Of a DNA stretch of 45,534 nt, positions 9,901 through 18,995 are shown piece after piece; the stretch's first letter is position 1; every line of letters starts with the position of its first letter. The notes below the pieces were generated by a model. The model did not search any database and was not told the origin of the DNA. It was given only the letters and a program-made list of their open reading frames with translations. Source of the stretch: Pelargonium nanum. Its lineage: Eukaryota > Streptophyta > Magnoliopsida > Geraniales > Geraniaceae. The position numbers and the translations under genes were made by a program. The stretch is taken from assembly GCA_036897485.1 (NCBI GenBank), contig JAYMTF010000205.1:1-45534 (forward strand), written 5' to 3'.

Positions 9901-10300
9901 CAGTTCCATCATCATTTTTAGCCTTCACATGCATCACAACTTCAACCCCAACAGTCTCTTTGGCAGATTTTTTCACTACATCAAGCAACGAGGCCTTTTT
10001 CTGGCTACAAAGGAAATGTATCTGCTTCTTCATGAAAACCATAATTGTTTCCGGAAACTCATAGCCAACCAACCAGATATTAAGCGCTGAGGACTTGAGG
10101 TACCGCAGATCCTCGGAGGGCGGTGGTGTTGCTATAGCAAGGGCATCCGAACCACCCCATAGGTCGTTATTATGCTCATTCCAATGTGAATATAACACTT
10201 TTAACCGCTTACTGAAGTTATCCACATTAATGGCATACGGACTGGTGCTCGTCGAAGGCTTGCCATTTGCTGACTTAGCATTACCGTTCCGATCAGCCAT
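6968..10300 (-). CDS. SPT16: FACT complex subunit SPT16
   Basis: A 1110-residue intronless ORF encoding the large subunit of FACT, the nuclear H2A-H2B chaperone that works with SSRP1 during transcription elongation and replication. Order of parts: an N-terminal lobe plus inactive M24 aminopeptidase-like fold (about residues 1-440; note GTGIGLEFRE), a charged linker with an acidic run and a KEELRRQHQAELARQK helix (about 450-520), the SPT16 middle domain (about 530-700), a Rtt106-like double PH module (to about 950; PFVVITLSEIEIVNLERVG), and an Asp/Glu/Ser-rich acidic tail of about 70-80 residues that binds histones. It ends with six KRP-type basic/proline repeats (residues about 1057-1110), which look longer than the short basic ends I remember for other plants. 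Start is the ATG of MADRNGNAKSANG. Head-to-head with RPAP2. Confidence 0.97.
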   Translation of the reverse strand: MADRNGNAKSANGKPSTSTSPYAINVDNFSKRLKVLYSHWNEHNNDLWGGSDALAIATPPPSEDLRYLKSSALNIWLVGYEFPETIMVFMKKQIHFLCSQKKASLLDVVKKSAKETVGVEVVMHVKAKNDDGTGLMDNVFRAIRAQSSSNGHDTPLVGYIAREAPEGKLLETWVEKMKNSEFELCDVTNGFSDLFSVKDETELTNVKKAAFLTSSVMKQLVVPKLEKVIDEEKKVSHSSLMDETEKTILEPSRIKVKLKAENVDICYPPIFQSGGEFDLKPSASSNDENLYYDSTSVIICAIGSRYNSYCSNVARTFLIDANPVQSKAYEVLLKAQEAAIGALKSGNKVCAAYQAALAIVEKDAPEFAANFTKTAGTGIGLEFRESGLSLNTKNERILKPGMVFNVSLGFQNLHSETKNPKTQIFSVLLADTVIVGENVPDVVTSKSSKAVKDVAYSFNEDDEEEEEQPKVKAEAKGGEATLSKATLRSDNQEMSKEELRRQHQAELARQKNEETARRLAGGGPSGGDSRGSAKTIGDLIAYKNVNDMPPPRELMIQVDQRNEAILLPIYGNMVPFHVATVKSVTSQQDSNRNCYIRIIFNVPGTPFSPHDSNTVKFQGSIYLKEVSFRSKDLRHISEVVQLIKTLRRQVASRESERAERATLVTQEKLQLAGQKFKPIRLTDLWIRPPFGGRGRKLTGSVEAHANGFRYSTSRPDERVDVMFSNIKHAFFQPAEKEMITLLHFHLHNHIMVGNKKTKDVQFYVEVMDVVQTLGGGKRSAYDPDEIEEEQRERDRKNKINMDFQSFVNRANDLWGQPQFKPLDLEFDQPLRELGFHGVPHKASAFIVPTSSCLVELIETPFVVITLSEIEIVNLERVGLGQKNFDMTVVFKDFKRDVFRIDSIPSTSLDGIKEWLDTTDLKYYESRLNLNWRPILKTITDDPEKFIEDGGWEFLNMEVDDSDSENSESDQGYEPSDVQSDSVSEDEEDDSESLVESEDDEEDASEELSEEEEGKTWEELEREASYADREKGDTSDSEEERKRRKMKAFGKPRGSDIRRPPSGSLPKRPPHSSNLPKRPPPGVSSSKRPLPGGSLPKRPLGGNLPKRPKFR
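6971..7132 (-). repeat. In-frame 27-30-bp repeats coding the SPT16 KRP tail
   Basis: On the plus strand the phrase GGCCTTTTGG(G/A) or a close variant recurs every 27-30 bp. It encodes six degenerate units of the form KRP-PxGxxLP (RRPPSGSLP, KRPPHSSNLP, KRPPPGVSSS, KRPLPGGSLP, KRPLGGNLP, KRPKFR). The array is in frame throughout and ends at the SPT16 stop codon, so it is a coding minisatellite. Confidence 0.8.
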
Positions 10301-11464
10301 TGTTCAGATGCAAATATTGAACCCTTGAAAATTCAGCCAGCCGACTATGACAATGAATAAAAACTGTGAGAAACAACAGAAAAATAACTATCAGTTCCCT
10401 TCCCTCTCTCCATAAGGTGAAAGGTTGACCCAAAAAAAATATAACTTTTATCAGCAATGTGTCATTATGGACATCAAACAAATAAGTGATGCAACGTATA
10501 AGGAACACAAAACATAAGTTCAAACTTTCTAAAGATTCGAGTGATCAGAAACTTCCGCAAAGCTTTGACATTTATTAACTACACAAAAAATGACACACAA
10601 TATGAAGAATTTTCTGATGCTGAAGATAATTAATAAGCCATTTCAATTAGACAAATCTTTCGGTATTCTTAGCACACATGTCATTACTACATGCTACACA
10701 TTCCTCTTTTAGCTTATAAATCCAGGATTAAATACTCATAAGCATCGGCCAATACCGGTACTAACACAAGTTACTAATCATATTCCCATGCTAATACAGA
10801 CTATATAGTGATCAATCCGAAACATGCCTCAGGAAAGAAGAAAAAACATATGAAAACCTCGAAATTCCCACATAGACTCTTCTTAAATGAGCATATACAT
10901 CAGAAAAAACAACAACTAAATACATAAATCTTACAGTTTGTGTCTGCCAAGAAACAAACTCTATAATTCAACTTCTTGATGCAATAATAGCAACATCACT
11001 AACATTTTAATCCAAAAACAAAAAACACATAAACAAAGCAATGAATTTGATCTCTATATCATAGAGATCTCCAAAACCCACCTCGATCTCGAGCTCCAGA
11101 CCCAGAAACAAAATCTCGAATCGCCACAAATGACAGCCTCTGAATCTGAAACAGATAACATACAAGTAAACAGAGAGGCTTCGTTAAAATAAATAAATTT
11201 TAAATTATAACAGCTTGACATCAAATCATCTGAATCTGGAAAAACCAACGAAACCCAGAAAGAGGCCGTACTCGATGATCGGATTCCAGAGGTGGCGATC
11301 TCAGAAACTGGTTAAAATTGGAGTTTTGAAGCCAGAAATGAGAGGTTTTGATCACATAGTCGGGATCGGAAGATCGATTCGACGAGATGGGTTCGTCATG
11401 GCTTCGGAGATTGGTAGAGAAATCGAAGAAACTGCGGATTTGGTTTCCGGAAAATTGGACGAAA

Positions 11465-11496
<32 letters not shown>

Positions 11497-11540
11497 GCTG
11501 GACGAGAAGCTGCAGGCTATGGAGGACAGCAAATGCACGA
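10301..11540 (-). other. Probable SPT16 5' leader with intron
   Basis: On the minus strand a plausible leader exon spans about 11540-11082 and contains a (CT)n tract (GA repeat on +, 11468-11496), typical of plant 5' UTRs. It ends at a good donor, GATCGAG|GTGGGT. A candidate acceptor TTTTCAAG at about 10324 lies just before the ATG. The ORFs of 105 codons (-) and 120 codons (+) in 11215-11577 overlap this low-complexity exon and are not convincing proteins. Exon borders are inferred; the rest of the interval is AT-rich intron-like DNA. Confidence 0.4.
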
Positions 11541-12445
11541 AACGGTGTCGTATGGTAAAGACTATGACTTTAGATAATGTGAGTCAACTCAGCTGAGCTC
11601 GACTCGTTCCATGTTAACTACTTTTAAAGTCAAACTCGTGTAGGAGTGCTCATGAATCTAAAATTGAATGAACTAAACCAAAACTTAGTTTTTGCTAAAA
11701 ATAAATTAATTAGCATCATCATCAATAGTTTCGCAACTTCCAAATGCACGTTTTTATGTACTTTTAGACTAATCGGTCACTTTTGACTCATAAATTTTTT
11801 ATTAATCACGCTTCTATCTCGATACACATCTCACCACAATTAACCATTTTTTTCAGTGCCGCCTTTGCTACCATGCTTGAGTCCGCACTACACTAGTCTT
11901 ATTCCTACCCCTCATTCCAAACTGAAAATACCTCATTCATTTCAGTAATCAAAATCGAATAATTTTCATGTTAGTCTAAAAATTCAATCAATCTCTTCCA
12001 CATACTTACCTTAGACTACCCCGACCAAGCAAACCATGCCCAATTCGCCCATGGCATTTTCTTGGTTTCAATTGGTCAAACCATTTGTAGTTCTTCTACT
12101 TTTATTATTAATGGTAGTAGTATTAGTTTCTTGATTAACAAAATATTTAATTACTAATTAGTTCCTAAACCTAATCAATCATTATTACTTAAAACGCCGC
12201 CGTTTTGGCTTACATGTTTCGTCTACCACAACCTCTCCCTCTAGAGGCTGCTTCTATATATATATCTCCACCCATTCCAATTTTCCCAAATTCTTCGTCT
12301 TTGAGCTCTCAGTTCGCTCCAAACAAAGCGACACTCCAAAACCCTAACCATCAATTTCAATTCCTTCAAATCAACCGTAGAATCAGCAATCAGATAAAGC
12401 TATCAACAGCAACCGAATCCGAATTCCGAAATCGAATCTCCAACA
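11541..12445. promoter_or_regulatory. Divergent promoter region of SPT16 and RPAP2
   Basis: About 0.9 kb between the inferred SPT16 leader and the RPAP2 start. On + there is TATATATATAT at about 12256-12266, and the near-palindrome AAAACGCCGCCGTTTT at about 12191-12206. The RPAP2 leader would begin at about 12290 if the TATA is used. An AAACCCTAA-type motif lies at about 12340. A longer ORF from 12214 overlaps the RPAP2 start out of frame but begins upstream of the TATA, so it is probably not transcribed. Confidence 0.45.
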
Positions 12446-15400
12446 ATGGCCAGAAAAGAGGAAGTAATTCCAGTAAAAGACTCGGTGCTCAAGCTGCAGC
12501 TCTCGCTCCTCGACGGCGTCCCGACCGAGGCCCACCTCTTCGCCGCCGGCTCCGTGATCTCACGCGCCGACTACGACGACGTCGTCAAGGAGCGTTCCAT
12601 CGCCAACCTCTGCGGCTACCCTCTCTGCCGCAACGCCCTCCCCTCCGATCGCCCCCGCAAGGGCCGATACAGAATCTCCCTGAAGGAGCACAAGGTGTAT
12701 GACCTCAGCGAGACCGACATGTACTGCTCCTCCGCCTGCGTCGTCAACAGCAAGGCCTTTGCCGGGAGCTTGCACGATGAGCGGTGCCCGGTGGTGAACT
12801 CCGAGAAGCTCGACGAGGTGATGAGGATGTTCGAGGATTTGAGCTTGTTGGAGGGTCTGGACGGGTTGGGGAAGAAGGAGGGGGAGTTGGGCATGGCGGA
12901 GCTGAAGATTCAGGAGAATGTGGAGACTAAGAGCGGGGAGGTTTCGTTTGAGGAGTGGCGAGGCTCGTCCAATGCGATCGAAGGGTATGTGCCAAAGAGG
13001 GATAGGAATTCGAACCGGAGAAAAGGTGAGATTTTCAGGACAATCAATGATGCAAAGTTAAAATTTGATGTGATAGGCTTGTTTGGCTTGTTATGGTTAG
13101 CTTTGAACTGAGATTGTTTCGAATGATGTAGCCTCTAAAGCTAAAAATAGCAAGCTGGTTTTTGGGGAGGGATCAATCCTGAATGAGGTTCACTCTACGG
13201 GCCCTGTCATCATGGGAGATGAATATAGCATTTCAAAAACACCCTCATCGTCCACCGAAACTGCTTCTGATAAGAAAGCATCGAAAGGGAAGTCAATTCA
13301 CAAAGAAGGTAATTGTGATTTGTGTGTGGTGTTTGTTGATATAGACACTGATCATCAAGCTCAACTAACCCTATTGATTGTGAAGGAATTGAATTGAGTG
13401 GAATATATGGCAGCTAGGTTTATATTATCATTCTCGATAGTGATACTTGCATTTTCTTTGAACTTTAAGTGAAGTTATCTTAAAACCATGGATGGGTGAG
13501 CTTCTCTTGTATATTGCAGGGCCTAAAGCTAATCATAATAAGCCAAGTAACGATATGGACTTTATGAGCACTATAATTGTTGGAGAAGAATATGCCAATT
13601 TGAAAACATACTCAGGATCAACAGATGCAACGCCCAACAGAAAACTGAAACCAGCGAAAGGGAAGGGGATTGGGAAAGAGCCAGGGGATCAGTTCAACAT
13701 TATAAAAAAGTCTTCTCCCATACAGAATATTTTGGAAAGTAAGACGAAAGGGCTAAAAGATCAGCTTAGCGATCTTGAAATGTCTTCCCCTTCAAGTTCC
13801 TCTCAGACTGTTAGTATAATAAATGCACCGGAAACCGAAGCTGAAGGAGGATCATCTGCTGAGAAACCAGGCAAATCAAGTGAAACCATGCTCAAACCCT
13901 CCCTTAAATCTGCAGGTGCAAAGAAACTGAGTCGCTCTGTTACTTGGGCTGATGAAAAAAGTGATTGTGACGGGGGTAGGGATCTCTGTGAAATTAGAGA
14001 GGTGGAAGAGACAAAATTCAGTCACTCTCTTTCTTGGTCTGGTGAGAGAAGTGATGGTGCATGGAGTAGAAATCTCTCTAAGGTTACTGAAAGAGAAATG
14101 CATGACACAAAGGATCCTCCTGTATCACTTAGTCTGGAAAGTGGCAATGATATAGGAGATGAAGATAAGATGTTGCGATTTGCGTCTGCTGAAGCCTGTG
14201 CAATGGCATTGACCCAGGCTGCTGAAGCTGTTGTATCTGGAGAGAGTGATCCATCTGATGCCGGTATGTTACTATATCTCGTGTGGCACACTATGTGTTC
14301 ATAGTAATAAATTATAGTTCTTTCTGTTAGTTTAGAATCTACTTTTGCTCATATTTTAATACATCCTGTGTTTCTCATTCATAATGTCAGTTTCTGAATC
14401 TGGAGTGATTATTTTGCCACCTCCGGAGGAGGTTGAACAAGAAGACGCTTTGGAGGAAGATGAACAACTTGAATCAGAAATGTCCTCTTTAAAGTGGCCT
14501 TCAAAGCCTGGTATGCCACAGTCTGATTTCTTTGATTCTGGGGACTCATGGTATGATGCTCCGCCTGATGGATTCAGTTTAGCTGTAAGTTTCATTTTCA
14601 AACTAATACCATTATATTTCATATCACCATCTGATTAATAATTGATGGCAATGCAACTTAAAATGTCTTTTTAGTTGTCACCTTTTGCAACAATGTGGAT
14701 GGCACTCTTCGCATGGATATCAGCATCTTCTCTTGCTTATATATACGGACAAGATGAAAGTTCTTATGAAGAGTATTTAACAGTTAACGGGAGGGAATAC
14801 CCTCGAAAGACTGTCTTGGTTGATGGCCGCTCCTCTGAAATCAAGCAAACTCTTGCTGGTTGCCTTGCTCGAGCTTTGCCTGGTCTTATTGCTGATCTCA
14901 GGCTGCCAACACCAGTTTCTACTCTGGAGCAAGGAATGGTATAAATACTGAGCCTATAGAGTTTTCCAATGCAATGTCATAAGTGATAATCCAAAATTTT
15001 CTTTTCCTTCCTAATTAGATTGATAAATCTTTGTATATTGGATCTGAAGCATAAGTTGCCCTCAATTTTCCAATGTTACTTGGAATATAGAATTATAATA
15101 CTCCCTCTGTCCCAAAATAATTGTGCACTTTCTATCTTTTGTGAAGATAAAGAATGAATTAGTTAGAGATAAGTTTTTTCATTTGTACCCCCGTTTGCTC
15201 TTGTTGTAAGATACTAATTTATCTTAAAGGATATTGTTGGTAATTCATGCATAACTAACTAGCTAACCAAAATAGAAGTGGACAAATTTATTAGTATAGT
15301 TTCTTATAGATTACTATTTTGGTACAGAGGGAGTAGTAATTTTTTAAATCAAATCTAGATTACTATTTTGGTATAGAGGGAGTAGTAATTTTTTTTAAAT

Positions 15401-16443
15401 CAAATCAACTTTGTTTAACTGTCTTCCACACCAAACTCATCATCTGAGATCGAGGTTTTCAATTTTACAAACTCTTGATTAACTATCGATCACAAATCTC
15501 AAAGTTGGTTGAATGAAATGTTTTTCATTGGTGAACTGTTCCTAAGAGTTTTAATTACAGGGACGATTGTTGGAGACAATGTCTTTCGCTGATGCACTTC
15601 CAGCATTCCGAATGAAACAGTGGCAATTGATCGCTCTACTTTTCATTGAAGCTCTGTCAGTTAGCCGTATCCCTTCTCTTACTCCACACATGACTAACAG
15701 AAGAACCATGTTCCACAAGGTAAGACTCTGAGATCTATATATCAACTGTTTCCATCAACTCCACACATGGCTAACAGATGAAACAATGTCTTAATTTATA
15801 TTTTCATTTTTATATTGTTGACCATGTGTTTTCTACGCTGAAATGAGAATTCTTGACGGTTGAAGCATTCTAAGTCAGTGTCTGCGATATTGTTGATCAG
15901 CAAACCCAACTACTGGTCTGCTATCACCTCCAAATCAATAACACCTACCTTGGCAATTTGTAAACATTTGAAATAAGAATTAGGGATGCGATGATATTCA
16001 CGTCTAAAATTTTGTAGTACAAAATCATATTGCAGCACAAGCTGATGAGTGTAGAGCTGGCCATTCCAGTTTCAGGTTGAAAAGATCTAACCAGAACCAG
16101 AACCTGAACCCGATCCTCAATCCCTCAATAACATGCCTAATCCTAATATCAATTGGATTTTGGGTTGGGCATCTGTTGCAAATTGCCAGCTCTAGATTAG
16201 ACCTAGTATTTTGGAAATATTTGACATCTACAGTAAAAAACTATTAATTGTGATGTTTTATCTGAATATTGACCTTCTTGGGAACTGACTTTAAGTCACT
16301 ATTAACTGCGTTTATTCTTTTGATGTTGGCTAAAATAGGTATGGGAAGGTGCCCAAATAACCGGGGAAGAGTACGAGGTCCTGAAGGATCTCACAATCCC
16401 ACTTGGCCGAGCGCCTCATTTTTCTGCACAGAGCGGAGCGTAA
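12446..16443 (+). CDS. RPAP2/RTR1-type RNA polymerase II CTD Ser5 phosphatase
   Basis: Seven exons give a 740-residue protein: 12446-13025, 13132-13308, 13520-14263, 14391-14584, 14675-14938, 15561-15719, 16339-16443. All have GT-AG borders and consistent phases (2223 nt). The N-terminal RTR1 zinc domain is clear: CGYPLC (Cx4C) then YCSSAC with a downstream HDERC. This fold in yeast Rtr1 and human RPAP2 dephosphorylates Ser5 of the Pol II C-terminal domain and helps Pol II nuclear import; Arabidopsis RIMA is the plant relative. The middle is Ser/Lys-rich and likely disordered, with two SVTWADE/SLSWSGE-like repeats. The C-terminal part has an acidic patch (EEDEQLESE), [21 protein letters not shown], a conserved hydrophobic [19 protein letters not shown] and a final [17 protein letters not shown]. 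The exon 1 donor retains an in-frame readthrough extension (stop at 13111), so intron 1 is the least certain. Introns 5 and 6 contain MITEs. Confidence 0.93.
15101..15333. mobile_element. Stowaway-type MITE in RPAP2 intron 5
   Basis: Terminal inverted repeats CTCCCTCTGTCCCAAAATA (left) and CTCCCTCTGTACCAAAATA (right, reverse complement) are flanked by TA dinucleotides at 15099-15100 and 15334-15335. This is the signature of Stowaway elements, which are non-autonomous relatives of Tc1/mariner. Length is 233 bp, and no coding capacity is visible. Confidence 0.85.
15308..15407. repeat. Tandem duplication of the Stowaway right end
   Basis: The right terminus plus flank, AGATTACTATTTTGGTAC/TAGAGGGAGTAGTAATTTTTT...AAATCAAATC, is present twice in tandem with a period of about 49-50 bp. 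Differences are one C/T change and a longer T run in the second copy. The duplication covers the terminal inverted repeat and host flank. Confidence 0.8.
16052..16194. mobile_element. hAT-like MITE in RPAP2 intron 6
   Basis: 143-bp element with ends TAGAGCTGGCCATT and, reverse-complemented, TAGAGCTGGCAATT. The interior has AACCAGAACC/ACCCGATCC-type phrases. The 8-bp flanks GATGAGTG and GATTAGAC match at five positions only, so the target duplication is degenerate. The same end sequence occurs downstream of the G6PDH-like gene. Confidence 0.6.
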
Positions 16444-18100
16444 ACACAACTCCAAAAAACAACATACCCGCCATCACGTAAGTTGCATCCCAATTCAAAT
16501 TTTGCAATCTGTAAATACTCATTAGATCAACTTGGTCAAATTTTCTGCATTAGTATATGTTTGTTAGTCGGCGCTAAGCTTGGTGAGACAAATGGGGACT
16601 CATGTTTGGTAGAGAAAGGGCCCTCCTGTGGCTGGCAGCTTCTTGATGCATTTTTTTTTTCTGGGAAAAAGTCTTGTTTGTAATTCAATGTATTGTGTAA
16701 AATAATGGGGAAATTATTGATGATGATGCTTGGAGATGATTTGATGACCAAATTGCCTAGTTTTCTACATTATTGACTATGATAATAAAAGCTTGTCTGC
16801 TTGTGCAGCTTCAGTTTCAAGGTTGTTATGCCATGAAAGTAGGTGTGGTTATGGGGTTTTTGATTGTGTTGTGGAGTAGAGTCATCAAGGTGTTGGTTGG
16901 ATATTCCCATGTCCTTGTCCGAATATGGGATATTAATAATGACCTTGAGGCCCTATTTTATTGAAAAGGGCATATCTTGAGTTGAAAAGACTATTATGCC
17001 CTTGTTTTGTTTGAGAATTTACTTCTTCTATCTAGTTTTCCTCATAGGGTAAATTTTTTATGTTTGGCTTTAAATTATTATATACTCTCTCCAACACAAA
17101 ATAACTTGTCTTTCTTTTTGTATTTTTGTCCGAAAATTAGTGTTTTTTTTTATAATTTTAGTTATGCATGAATTTTCGTTATAAGTGGAAATGTGCAGCA
17201 TTAATATAGAGCAAGGCGAGACACTTGTTTTTTCTATTTAACAACCACTCACATTTTCCATGCAATTTACAAACTTTTTTTATGTTCCATTGTGGCATGG
17301 TTCATGAGATGAACATGGAAAAAGTTAAAAGATGTTTTATGTAAGATATGTTACAAACTGAACAAAAATCATCTTTAAATCTAATATGTTTTACTTGAAT
17401 TCAAGTTATTTTCACACTTCAATTAGATTTATAGTTAATTTTTTTGGGATATTGTGATAAGAAAATTTCAAGTTACTCGTTTGTTGAAATTTGAACGAGT
17501 ATCTCCAAATTCGACAAAAGCTAGTTGGAAAGTGGAAATTCATGCCTAGTAAATACAATCAAGCACTCATTTTGAGACAAGACGTTTAATTTGAATTTGA
17601 CTAGTTGAACGATTCATTTGCCAACTAAACTGGTAAATTTTTTGGATCAACTTTAAATATTATCAAAGCAATCGACATAACTAATTAAACCATATACCTA
17701 TACAAAATTGCTGATTACCAAAAACTACCAAATACCTAATTTGACAATTTTCATTATTTTTGATACACAACAAGAAAACCTAAAATTGGGAAAAGGTAGG
17801 TTTGAACTTTGAACAGTCAAAGGTTGAGCCAAACCAAATTACTACTTAACCACAAAATATTGATTTTATTTGTTTAATGACCTAATTTTTTAACAAAATC
17901 ACCCAAAACAAAATAGTAGTTTTTTTTAGGGTTCTTCTCTTTCTTTGACTGTCACCAGCACATTATGTAGCAGCACACCACCACATAAAAAGCTAAAATA
18001 AAATAAATAAACTTATAAAATAATTAATAATTAATTAAATATATAGTATTTAACAAATAAAAAAGAAAAAAATACACTCTTTCACACAAAAACAAAGGAA
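16444..18100. other. Intergenic region, RPAP2 to shaggy-like kinase
   Basis: Contains the RPAP2 3' flank and the kinase promoter. There is a possible degenerate Stowaway-like start at about 17082 (ACTCTCTCCAACACAAAATAACTTG) without a convincing partner. The remainder is AT-rich with poly-A and poly-T stretches. No ORF here has recognisable content. Confidence 0.4.
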
Positions 18101-18119
18101 AAGAGAAAAGCCAAACCAG

Positions 18120-18995
18120 AGAGAAGAGAAGAGAGAGAGAGAGAGAGCTCATTGAAACCCAAAATCTGATTCCTCCAGACGATCCTTTGCGTCCACTGAT
18201 CCATCTGGTCGATGCCCAGAAATTTTCTGATTCTAGCGTTAAAGGTATCTCCATATGAATTCTTTTGCTCGGCAAAGTTTTGATTTTTATTTGTGTTTAT
18301 GCAAAATTTTGTTCGTTTCGTTTGTGGGTTTTTGTGAGATGATCTGTTAATTCTGATGGTGGATCTTTCTGTGTTTTTGGTTTTGATCTCTGGGTCGTTC
18401 CGTTTCAGCTGATCCTTTTATTATTTGCTGGTTGATTTTTGCTGTCTTGAATTTTGTTTTTAATTTTCTTGGGTTTCTTTTTCTTGGGAAAATTTTGAAC
18501 TGGGTTTGATGGGTTTTACAGTCGGATCGTCTGGTTTGTTTGGTGTTTTTAAAGGTTTGAGATTTTCGTTTTTTTGTTTGTCAACAACCCAAAAATTCTT
18601 TTATTTTCTTTCTAGAAGGTGAAAAAAGTTTCAATTTTGGGCTCATTTTAGTGTTTTGCAGATCTCTTGTTTTTGGTGTAAGCTAATGATTCATTTATTT
18701 GATCTTGATTTTGTTGTTGCTTATTGTTTTCTTTGGAATTGAAGAAGTAGAAACTGATGTTTAGGTTTTAGAAGGTCTAGAATTTTCTTTCCCTCAAGTT
18801 CTTTCTTGTGTATCATTCGTGAGATGGGAATGAACAAACACATGTATATGTTATTTTGTTTGTTGGGTAGTTCTCAATTTTTTTTCTGTTTCTAGATTGT
18901 TCCTTATTATAGTTTAAGTGATTTCAAGCAGGTACATGATTGGTTTTGCTGAGTTACTGACTTGAGTTGGAGGGTACATTTATTTTGTACAAGCA
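18120..18995 (+). other. Shaggy-like kinase 5' leader with intron and uORFs
   Basis: The leader exon ends at 18244 (TTAAAG|GTATCT) after a GA-repeat tract (about 18121-18147). The leader intron is 18245-18931 and T-rich, with acceptor TTTCAAGCAG, and leader exon 2 is 18932-18995. The spliced leader carries an upstream ORF from 18212 that crosses the junction (33 nt in exon 1, 21 nt in exon 2 including TGA at 18950-18952; 17 residues). A second uORF starts at 18936 (9 residues, MIGFAELLT). Leader structure is inferred from splice sites; the transcription start is unknown. Confidence 0.55.

Noticed and set aside
11215-11577. 120-codon plus-strand ORF with a RERERE run
   Set aside because: It reads through the GA microsatellite in the probable SPT16 leader and lacks any family feature.
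12205-12702. 165-codon ORF overlapping the RPAP2 start in another frame
   Set aside because: It begins upstream of the likely TATA box, becomes Arg/Pro-rich only as a frame shadow of the GC-rich RPAP2 exon 1, and has no recognisable motif.
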